From Gracilibacteraceae bacterium (GTDB taxonomy: Bacteria; Bacillota; Desulfitobacteriia; Desulfitobacteriales; Syntrophobotulaceae): 6,419 nucleotides of DNA. This document shows, in pieces, positions 1 through 5,717 of the stretch. The translations under genes and the position numbers were made by a program. Location: contig JAISQG010000274.1 in NCBI GenBank assembly GCA_031274335.1, forward strand, positions 1 to 6,419. The letters run 5' to 3'. Every line of letters starts with the position of its first letter. Position 1 is the first letter of the stretch. Under the pieces are notes generated by a model. That model was not told the origin of the DNA. It ran no database searches and was given only the letters and a program-made list of their open reading frames with translations.

Positions 1-2165
1 CGGGAATCCACCACCCGCAGGACAATATTGCGCTCAATCGCCCGCATGAGGTCACTGCCGTAATTCTGCTCCCGCTCCTCGTAATATTCTTCCACGCGGT
101 CCAGGATCAGTTCTCGCAATTCCTCGGTGCTTAAATTGGCCATGTCGCTCTCGGTCAGATTGTGATTCGGCAGCAGCACGTTTTCCAGAAGCTCAAGGAA
201 ACTGGACAGGTTCCATTCCTCCGGATAAGGACTTGCGCCGCTGAAGCGGGCGATGATGTCATCCAGGACCGTTTCAATCATTTGCCAAATCTGGTCCTTG
301 ATGTCTTTGCCGGTGAGCACCTCTCGCCTTTGCGAATAAATGATCTCCCTTTGCTGATTCATGACGTCGTCATAATTGAGCACATGCTTGCGGATCTCGA
401 AATTGCGCGCCTCCACACGTTTCTGCGCGTTTTCGATTTGCTTGCTCACCAGGCGGGACTCGATCGGCATTTCGTCGTTCATCCCCAATTTATCCATGAG
501 GCCGGTCAGATTATCTCCGCCGAACAATCGCATCAGATCGTCTTCCATCGAAATATAAAACTGGGTGGAGCCCATGTCGCCCTGCCGGCCCGACCGGCCG
601 CGCAGCTGGTTGTCAATGCGGCGGGATTCGTGCCGCTCCGTGCCGATGATGTGCAAACCGCCCAAATTGCCGACGCCTTCCCCCAGCACGATGTCTGTGC
701 CGCGCCCCGCCATATTGGTCGCGATGGTCACGGCGCCCTGCTGTCCGGCCTTGGCGACGATTTGCGCTTCCTGTTCGTGAAATTTCGCGTTCAGCACCTG
801 GTGGACCACGCCTTTTTTCTTCAGCATGTCGCTCAGGAGTTCCGATTTTTCGATGGAAACGGTGCCGACCAGCACCGGCTGGCCGATGCTGTGCTTGGCG
901 GCAATGTCCTCGATGACGGCGTCAAACTTGCCTTTTTCCGTGCGGTAAATGACATCCGGCAAATCGGCGCGGATCATGGGCAGATTGGTCGGCACTTCCA
1001 CCACGTCCAGCCGGTAAATATTCATGAATTCCTGCTCTTCTGTGCGCGCCGTGCCCGTCATGCCGGCCAGTTTTTTATACATGCGGAAAAAATTCTGAAA
1101 AGTGATGGTGGCCAGTGTTTGCGTTTCCCGCTCTATTTTCACTTTTTCCTTGGCTTCGATCGCCTGATGCAGCCCTTCGCTGTAGCGGCGCCCGAACATA
1201 AGCCGCCCCGTAAACTCATCCACGATGATGACCTGGCCGTCCTTGACGACGTAATCGCGATCCTTGCGAAAAAGTGTGTGCGCCTTGAGTGCCTGATTCA
1301 CATAATGCGCCATCTCGTTGTTCAAATCGTCATACAGATTCTCCACGCCCAGCATTTCCTCGACCAGGCCGACGCCTTCCTCTGTGAGGGTCACGACCCG
1401 TTCTTTTTCGTTCACATTGTAATCCCGCTCGTTTTTCAGGCGGGGAATGATTTTGGACATGCGGTCATAGAGCTCGGTTGATTTGTTCCCTTCGCCGGAA
1501 ATGATGAGCGGCGTCCGCGCCTCGTCAATGAGGATGGAGTCCACTTCGTCCACAATGGCGTAAGACAGCGGCCGCTGGGTCAGCCATTCCGCGCTTGAGC
1601 TCATATTGTCGCGCAAATAGTCAAAGCCGAATTCGTTGTTCGTGCCGTAAGTGATATCCGCCGCGTAACTGGCTCTTTTTTCCTCCGGGGCCATGCCGTG
1701 GATGATAAGGCCCACCGAAAGGCCGAGCATGTTGTACACTTGCCCCATCCACTCCGCGTCGCGTTTGGCCAGGTAATCGTTGACGGTCACGACATGCACT
1801 CCCTCGCCGGAAAGCGCGTTCAGGCAGGCGGGCAGCGTCGCCACGAGCGTTTTGCCCTCGCCGGTTTTCATTTCGGAGATGCGTCCGTCGTGCAGTACCA
1901 TGCCGCCGATAAGCTGAACGTCATAATGCCGCAGGCCGAGCGCCCGTTCCGCTGTTTCCCGCACAAGCGCGAAGACCTCCGGGAGCAGGGCATCCAGGCT
2001 TTCGCCGTTCGCGGCCCGCTGGCGGTAATCATCCATTTTTTGTCGCAGCTCATCCTCGCGCAAAACAGCCGCTTCTTCCATCCAGCGGTTGATTGATTCC
2101 ACTTTTTTCTTGTAGCGTTTTATATCTCGCGCGTTATTGTCAAAGAGGCCGCTGAAAATACTCAT
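1..2165 (-). CDS. secA: SecA, preprotein translocase ATPase (C-terminal end outside window)
   Basis: SecA is the ATPase that drives unfolded preproteins through the SecYEG channel at the inner face of the membrane. About 721 codons are visible, starting [10 protein letters not shown], and the frame is open to the window edge. The order of motifs is that of the family: Walker A MKTGEGKT at residues 99-106, [12 protein letters not shown] just after it, Walker B DEVD from residue 206 followed by [15 protein letters not shown], then [22 protein letters not shown], the KLAGMTGTA motif, [10 protein letters not shown] and the arginine-finger motif RGRSGRQGD near residues 522-530. The last visible residues ([11 protein letters not shown]) lie just before the helical scaffold segment, so the rest of the scaffold and any zinc-binding tail are missing only because the window ends. 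The length so far fits the shorter SecA form of Gram-positive bacteria. The ATG is supported by GGGAG six bases upstream and by its own promoter. No frameshift or missing catalytic residue was seen. Confidence 0.97.
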   Translation of the reverse strand, partial: MSIFSGLFDNNARDIKRYKKKVESINRWMEEAAVLREDELRQKMDDYRQRAANGESLDALLPEVFALVRETAERALGLRHYDVQLIGGMVLHDGRISEMKTGEGKTLVATLPACLNALSGEGVHVVTVNDYLAKRDAEWMGQVYNMLGLSVGLIIHGMAPEEKRASYAADITYGTNNEFGFDYLRDNMSSSAEWLTQRPLSYAIVDEVDSILIDEARTPLIISGEGNKSTELYDRMSKIIPRLKNERDYNVNEKERVVTLTEEGVGLVEEMLGVENLYDDLNNEMAHYVNQALKAHTLFRKDRDYVVKDGQVIIVDEFTGRLMFGRRYSEGLHQAIEAKEKVKIERETQTLATITFQNFFRMYKKLAGMTGTARTEEQEFMNIYRLDVVEVPTNLPMIRADLPDVIYRTEKGKFDAVIEDIAAKHSIGQPVLVGTVSIEKSELLSDMLKKKGVVHQVLNAKFHEQEAQIVAKAGQQGAVTIATNMAGRGTDIVLGEGVGNLGGLHIIGTERHESRRIDNQLRGRSGRQGDMGSTQFYISMEDDLMRLFGGDNLTGLMDKLGMNDEMPIESRLVSKQIENAQKRVEARNFEIRKHVLNYDDVMNQQREIIYSQRREVLTGKDIKDQIWQMIETVLDDIIARFSGASPYPEEWNLSSFLELLENVLLPNHNLTESDMANLSTEELRELILDRVEEYYEEREQNYGSDLMRAIERNIVLRVVDS

Positions 2166-2171
2166 GCCATT

Positions 2172-2176
2172 CTCCC
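2172..2176 (-). promoter_or_regulatory. Ribosome binding site of secA
   Basis: On the minus strand GGGAG lies six bases before the ATG at 2165. This spacing selects that ATG over the one five bases upstream (2170), which would be only one base from the GGGAG and reads ATG GCA TGA. Confidence 0.75.
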
Positions 2177-2183
2177 ATATTTT

Positions 2184-2195
2184 CGGTAAATACCG
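2184..2195 (-). repeat. Perfect inverted repeat in the secA leader
   Basis: CGGTATTTACCG on the minus strand is a perfect 12-base palindrome placed at about +2 to +13 of the predicted secA transcript. It could fold as a four- or five-pair stem at the 5' end of the mRNA, or it could be a protein-binding site just downstream of the promoter. The palindrome is seen directly; either role is a guess, and one palindrome of this length can occur by chance. Confidence 0.35.
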
Positions 2196-2203
2196 CTTGA
2201 CCT

Positions 2204-2232
2204 ATTGTAACACGCAGGGCGGTTTCATTCAA
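2204..2232 (-). promoter_or_regulatory. Probable sigma-A/sigma-70 promoter of secA
   Basis: On the minus strand a -35 element TTGAAT (2232-2227; four of six consensus bases) is separated by exactly 17 bases from a -10 element TACAAT (2209-2204; five of six), which is also preceded by an extended -10 TG (TGTTACAAT). Transcription would start near 2197, giving a leader of roughly 30 bases before the secA ATG. The -35 box overlaps the T-rich tail of the terminator that ends the upstream gene pair, so the two elements are packed together. Confidence 0.7.
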
Positions 2233-2258
2233 CAAAAATATTCCCGCAGTGTGTGCGG
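2231..2258 (-). terminator. Probable weak intrinsic terminator after the CDF transporter gene
   Basis: Four bases after the CDF stop codon the minus strand reads CCGCA-CACAC-TGCGG (2258-2244), a five-pair stem with a five-base loop that a T-G wobble pair can lengthen, followed by GAATATTTTTGTTG. The position, immediately after a gene and before the promoter of the next, is right. The stem is short and the T-run is interrupted, so termination may be partial and some read-through into secA is possible. Confidence 0.5.
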
Positions 2259-2261
2259 ACA

Positions 2262-3155
2262 TCACCGGCGGATATCCGCCTCGATATAAATAGCCAGGCG
2301 CAAATGCGGCAGGGCTTCCCGGACGCGTGCTTCGGCGCCGTTGATTTCTCCGGCCAGCTCCGCCGCGCTGAGTTCGGCGTCCGCTTCCGCCTTAACCGTA
2401 ACCAGCAGGCTGTCCGCCGAAAGGTGCACTGTTTTATTGTGAATTACCGAGCGGATGCCGCCGCCCACGAGCCGGCTGTTGATGACGGCCAGCGTTTCCT
2501 CGTCCGCGCTTTCCCCGATCAGCAGGGATTTCATTTGCGCCCCGAGCAACAAAGCGACGGCAATCAGCAGCAAGCCGATCAAACCGGAGCCGACGGCGTC
2601 AAACAGCGGATTGCCGGTCAGGTAAGCGAGCAGGATGCAGATGAGGGCGATGACAAGCCCCAGCACGGCGGCGGCGTCCTCCATGAGGCAGACGATGAGT
2701 TCCGGATTTTTCGCTTCAAGCACAAAACGGCGGTAGCTTTTTTTCCCCTTAACCAGCCGGCTTTCTTTGAGCGCGACGGACAGAGAATATGTCTCCAGGA
2801 TCAGGGCGAAAACGAGTATCCCGGCCGGCAGCCAAACAGAGCCTTCGACCGAATGAGGATGCGTCATTTTCTGCACGGCCTCGTTGACGGCGAAGCAGCC
2901 GCCGACGAAAAAGAGAACCAGCGAAACGATAAAGGCATAAAAATACTGTTCGCGGCCGTAGCCGAACGGATGCAGATCGTCCGCTTTTTTGCGCGCCTGC
3001 CTGTTCCCGTACAGCAAAAGAGCCTGGTCGGCGCAATCAGCGAAGGAATGTATTGCCTCCGAGAGCATGGCGGCCGAGGCCGTAAAAATAAAAACAATGA
3101 CTTTAGCCGCCGCAATGGCCAGATTGGCGGTCAGGGCGACGACGACCGCGCGCAT
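2262..3155 (-). CDS. Cation diffusion facilitator (CDF) family metal transporter
   Basis: This 297-residue protein is a membrane exporter of the CDF (cation efflux, SLC30-like) family; members exchange divalent metals such as Zn2+, Mn2+, Fe2+ or Co2+ against protons. Hydrophobic segments lie at about residues 6-28, 72-92, 107-127, 155-178 and 186-206, with a further segment around the LSEAIHSFAD motif (31-40), giving the usual six-helix plan. H36 and D40 in HSFAD are candidate metal ligands of helix 2; E159 and D160 in LMEDAAAVLG are the acidic pair of helix 5. The motif ETYSLSVALKE (121-131) is typical of the ZnT9-like branch. Residues from about 214 form the cytosolic domain that usually dimerises. 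The ATG at 3155 shares its A with the stop of the terA-like gene (TAATG) and has no clear ribosome binding site, so translation is probably coupled. The metal carried cannot be read from the sequence. Confidence 0.9.
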   Translation of the reverse strand: MRAVVVALTANLAIAAAKVIVFIFTASAAMLSEAIHSFADCADQALLLYGNRQARKKADDLHPFGYGREQYFYAFIVSLVLFFVGGCFAVNEAVQKMTHPHSVEGSVWLPAGILVFALILETYSLSVALKESRLVKGKKSYRRFVLEAKNPELIVCLMEDAAAVLGLVIALICILLAYLTGNPLFDAVGSGLIGLLLIAVALLLGAQMKSLLIGESADEETLAVINSRLVGGGIRSVIHNKTVHLSADSLLVTVKAEADAELSAAELAGEINGAEARVREALPHLRLAIYIEADIRR

Positions 3156-4378
3156 TATTTGCGTCCGGCTTGCCAGCGGAAGCCAAAGCCGTAATACTGA
3201 TCCACTTCCCGGTGGCCCTGGAAAAATTTTTCTTCCCGTTTCACTTCCAGCTGGCTTTCAAAGCTTTTCAGGCTGGTGATCACGCAGAACCGTTCCCGGC
3301 TGTTGGCGTTGTCGATGCGGATAACGATGTCGGGCGCGCCCTGCTGCTTCACCGTGACGACGGCGTCCGTGCTGCGCCAATTGGCCACGCCTTCATAGAT
3401 ATAAGCGAAGACCACGGCAAAATCCACGAGCTCCGGTTTGGTGAAAAACATGTTCTCGCCGCCTTGGCTGGCGCCGGAGCGGTCGTCCTGATCGAGTTTT
3501 ATATACGGCATGGCGTTTTCGGAGCCGAAGGAGTTGCCCAGCGCCTGAATCACGCCCTGCTCTCCGCTTTTCAGCCGGAACATGCAGGCGAGATCGAGAT
3601 CGATGCCGCCGCCGCCGAAAAAGGATTTCTTGCCGGCGTTCCAATTCAGATTGAAATGCAGGCGGGAGCTGTTTTTCGCCAAATTGATTTTATGCGCGTC
3701 GCCGCTCTTTTTCAGGTTGATCGGCCCGGTCGAAGCCGGAGTCGGAGCCGGAGCCGGAGCGGGCGCCGGAGCGGGTACCGGTCTGATGGCCGCGGCGGGA
3801 GTGGGCCTGGGCGGATCGGGCGCCGGCGGTGAGGCTGGAGCCGGGGCGGGGCGGGCCGGCGCGGCGGCTTCGCCGCCAAAATGCGCGAGCAGGGCGGCCA
3901 AACCGCCGTTAAAGCCATCCGCCACGACGGCGAGCCGCCAAATATCGTCTTTTTTATATAGCTCGCAAAGAATGACCGCTTTTTCCTGATGGAAATCAGA
4001 GCCAGAAAAAGAAAATGAACCCAATTCGCTTTGCCCGGCGCGCAAGGCCAGACGTCCGGTGGCCAGATCCCGGATGGCGGCGCCGTCCTCGGCGGCGGCG
4101 GCGAACACGAGCTTGCTGATGAAGGGCGGCAGCAGGCCAAGATCCACGGCGAAAACCGTCCGGCCGCCCTGCGTGTGCGCGCTGATGGAACGATCCGGGC
4201 TGGACTCTTGATTGTAGAAAATGAAATATCTGTCGTCCGACAAGCGGTTCTGGGCGTCCACGGCAAAGCACACCACGTCCGCCGAGCCTTTGCTCATGGG
4301 GGCGCTGATGTCAATTTCCAGCGCCCGCGCCTGGGTCAAATCGGAAATCTTGATTTTCTGCCCTTTTTTCAGATCCAT
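3155..4378 (-). CDS. TerA-type tellurium-resistance/stress protein with two TerD-like domains
   Basis: A 407-residue soluble protein in three parts. Residues 1-168 form a TerD-like domain: it opens LKKGQKIKISDL, has a YFIFYNQESS strand as in TerD's FIFYNN segment, and ends with ELYKKDDIWRLAVVADGFNGGL, matching TerD's ELYR..EWK.RAVGQGY.GGL. Residues about 171-217 are a Pro/Ala-rich linker. Residues about 218-407 match the C-terminal half of TerA: INLAKNSS, LNWN, GIDLDLACMF, GVIQALGNSFGS, LDQDDRSG, GGENMF, FAYIYEGVANWR, and QYYGFGFRW near the end. TerD-family domains are known to bind Ca2+; D260, D262, D296, D298, D299 and E308 are plausible ligands in the second domain, whereas the first lacks the acidic loop. 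There is no signal peptide or membrane segment, so it is probably cytosolic. AGGAG seven bases upstream fixes the ATG. Coupling to the CDF gene suggests a role in metal or envelope stress. Whether it protects against tellurite is unknown. Confidence 0.88.
   Translation of the reverse strand: MDLKKGQKIKISDLTQARALEIDISAPMSKGSADVVCFAVDAQNRLSDDRYFIFYNQESSPDRSISAHTQGGRTVFAVDLGLLPPFISKLVFAAAAEDGAAIRDLATGRLALRAGQSELGSFSFSGSDFHQEKAVILCELYKKDDIWRLAVVADGFNGGLAALLAHFGGEAAAPARPAPAPASPPAPDPPRPTPAAAIRPVPAPAPAPAPAPTPASTGPINLKKSGDAHKINLAKNSSRLHFNLNWNAGKKSFFGGGGIDLDLACMFRLKSGEQGVIQALGNSFGSENAMPYIKLDQDDRSGASQGGENMFFTKPELVDFAVVFAYIYEGVANWRSTDAVVTVKQQGAPDIVIRIDNANSRERFCVITSLKSFESQLEVKREEKFFQGHREVDQYYGFGFRWQAGRK
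3728..3868 (-). repeat. Hexamer-rich tandem repeat coding for the Pro/Ala linker
   Basis: This stretch codes for the Pro/Ala linker (residues 171-217) between the two TerD-like domains. Its densest part, about 3730-3781, is built of imperfect copies of a six-base unit (GGAGCC and variants on the plus strand), giving alternating Pro-Ala dipeptides. Because the unit is six bases, gain or loss of copies by slippage would change linker length without shifting the frame. Such linkers are usually extended and flexible. Confidence 0.7.
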
Positions 4379-4385
4379 TTCACAT

Positions 4386-4390
4386 CTCCT
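4386..4390 (-). promoter_or_regulatory. Ribosome binding site of the terA-like gene
   Basis: AGGAG on the minus strand lies seven bases before the ATG at 4378. It is a strong match at normal spacing and is the clearest such site in the window, which supports independent translation initiation at the head of the terA-like/CDF pair. Confidence 0.8.
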
Positions 4391-4407
4391 GTCTGCTTTT
4401 TACCGAC

Positions 4408-4416
4408 AGTATATCA
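4408..4416 (-). promoter_or_regulatory. Probable extended -10 promoter of the terA-like/CDF pair
   Basis: The minus strand reads TGATATACT: a -10 hexamer TATACT (4413-4408; five of six consensus bases) with the TG of an extended -10 one base upstream. At 17 bases upstream the hexamer is TGGCGC, a poor -35, so the promoter would rely on the extended -10 or on an activator. Predicted initiation near 4401 gives a leader of about 23 bases holding the AGGAG site. It is the only promoter-like element seen in the 85-base gap. Confidence 0.5.
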
Positions 4417-4452
4417 CGGTTTAAGGCCGCGCGCCAGCATATTTTTTCTATA

Positions 4453-4480
4453 GGGGGCCTCGTTCAATCCAGCAGCCCCC
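4453..4480 (-). other. Hairpin spanning the ynbB-like stop codon
   Basis: GGGGGC (4480-4475) can pair with GCCCCC (4458-4453) on the minus strand, a six-pair all-G/C stem with a 16-base loop that contains the stop codon of the PLP enzyme gene. What follows is TATAGAAAAAATATG, not a T-run, so it is not a standard intrinsic terminator. It could protect the 3' end of the upstream mRNA or have no role. Confidence 0.3.
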
Positions 4481-5717
4481 GCTTGTACAAATGCCGTGCG
4501 GCCAAAATGTTCGCTTCCTGCACATAAAAAGCGGAAACGCCCCCCTGCATGTAAGCCGTGTAAGGCGGACGCAGCGGGCCGTCAGCGGAAAACTCCGCTG
4601 TGGCGCCTTGGATAAACGTGCCGCCGGCCATGAGCACTTCGTCCGTGTAGCCGGGCATCGGCGCGGGCAGAGGCTGCACATGCGCGTCTATGGGGGAGCC
4701 CTTTTGCAAACCCTGGCAAAAAGCGATCAGGCGCTCCGCGCTGCCCAAATCCACGGCTTGAATAATGTCCGCGCGCGGTTCCCAGGCTTTCGGCCGCACG
4801 GCAAAGCCGAGCTCCGTCCAGAAGGCGGCGGTAAAGATCATGCCCTTTACCGCTTCCGCCACTGTCAGCGGGCTGAAAAAAAGCCCTTGCAGCAAAAGTC
4901 TTTGCACATCCAGTGAAGCCCCGACCTCCATCCCGATGCCGGGCGCGGCGAAACGGGCGGCAGCCTGCTCGACGAGGCATTTTCGCCCGGCTATGTAGCC
5001 TCCCGTCGGCGCGAGCGTGCCGCCTAGGTTTTTGATCAGGGAGCCGGCAACCAGATCCGCGCCGGCGTCGCACGGTTCCGTTTCCTCCACGAGTTCGCCA
5101 TAGCAATTGTCTACGAAAACGCAAGCCTGCGGATAGCGCTCTTTGGCCCAGGCGGTAAAACGGGCGATTTCCGCCATATTCAGCGAAGGGCGCCTCGCGT
5201 AACCGGCGGACCGCTGCAAAAGGAAAAGGCGCGTTTCGGGCCGCGCCGCCGCCCCGGCCGCCGCCAAGTCCACGCGGCCCGTTCCGTCCGGCGGCACGGC
5301 GTCAAAGCTGACGCCCCACTCCTTCAGGCTGCCCCGCCCGTCTCCCGCCAGGCCGAGAACCGGCAGCAGCGTGTCATAGGGCAGGCCGGTCACGGAGAGG
5401 GCGTGGTCGCCGGGGCGGAGGACGCCGAATAAGGCGGCGGCGATCGCGTGGGTGCCGGAGACAAACTGGTGACGCACCAAGGCACTTTCCGCGCCCAGCA
5501 CCGAAGCCAGCACAGAGTCCAGGGCGGCGCGCCCGGCGTCCCCCAAGCCGTAGCCTGTGGAGCCGTTCAAATGGTAGGAGGATACGCGGGCCGCCTGAAA
5601 CGCCCGCAACATTTTGCGGTGATTGTGTGCGGCGATGGTTTCGATCCGCTCCGTCTGGGCCCGCAGGGCTTCCGCGCCCCGAGCCGCCGCTTTTGCCACC
5701 GGCGGAGGCGTATCCAT
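4464..5717 (-). CDS. YnbB-type PLP-dependent lyase (methionine gamma-lyase-like / 'aluminium resistance' family)
   Basis: A 417-residue cytosolic fold-type I PLP enzyme of the YnbB / Met_gamma_lyase family, which is close to Cys/Met-metabolism enzymes. Its length is that of the family. Visible landmarks: YHLNGSTGYGLGD (48-60), SGTHAIAAALFGVLRPGD (87-104) for cofactor phosphate binding, QRSAGYARRPSLN (168-180), FVDNCYGELVE (201-211) with D203 expected to pair with the pyridine nitrogen, and AGSLIKNLGGTLAPTGGYIAG (from 224) with K229 as the likely Schiff-base lysine. Family members are predicted to cleave C-S bonds, but the natural substrate is poorly established, and the 'aluminium resistance' label comes from old annotation. 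The ATG overlaps the ligase stop codon (TGATG), and GGGTG eight bases upstream, inside the ligase tail codons, can serve as the ribosome binding site. In Bacillus-type genomes ynbB follows hfq; here it follows a DNA ligase-like gene instead. All key residues are present. Confidence 0.9.
   Translation of the reverse strand: MDTPPPVAKAAARGAEALRAQTERIETIAAHNHRKMLRAFQAARVSSYHLNGSTGYGLGDAGRAALDSVLASVLGAESALVRHQFVSGTHAIAAALFGVLRPGDHALSVTGLPYDTLLPVLGLAGDGRGSLKEWGVSFDAVPPDGTGRVDLAAAGAAARPETRLFLLQRSAGYARRPSLNMAEIARFTAWAKERYPQACVFVDNCYGELVEETEPCDAGADLVAGSLIKNLGGTLAPTGGYIAGRKCLVEQAAARFAAPGIGMEVGASLDVQRLLLQGLFFSPLTVAEAVKGMIFTAAFWTELGFAVRPKAWEPRADIIQAVDLGSAERLIAFCQGLQKGSPIDAHVQPLPAPMPGYTDEVLMAGGTFIQGATAEFSADGPLRPPYTAYMQGGVSAFYVQEANILAARHLYKRGLLD

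Noticed and set aside
162..1481. Long plus-strand open frame of 439 codons
   Set aside because: It lies wholly antisense to secA, whose minus-strand frame carries every SecA motif. The product has no recognisable domain, and its His/Phe/Asp-rich composition is what a reverse-strand shadow of a G+C-rich gene gives.
2162..2170. Two-codon reading frame ATG GCA TGA overlapping the secA start
   Set aside because: Its ATG is only one base from the GGGAG site, too close for efficient initiation, and overlaps of this kind arise easily by chance.
2253..3194. Plus-strand open frame of 313 codons
   Set aside because: It is antisense to the CDF transporter, which has clear family motifs and hydrophobic segments. 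The plus-strand product is Gln/Asp/Arg-rich without a domain.
3170..3989. Plus-strand open frames, including one with a Gly-Ala repeat
   Set aside because: They are antisense to the terA-like gene. The Gly-Ala or Ser-Arg repeats are just the complement of the Pro/Ala linker repeats.
3393..4271. Other minus-strand frames overlapping the terA-like gene
   Set aside because: They are out-of-frame Arg/Pro-rich translations of the same DNA and have no motifs; the 407-codon frame matches the TerA/TerD family end to end.
4453..4480. G/C hairpin after the PLP lyase considered as an intrinsic terminator
   Set aside because: On the minus strand it is followed by an A-rich run rather than a T-run, and the loop of 16 bases is long. 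There is no plus-strand gene it could end.
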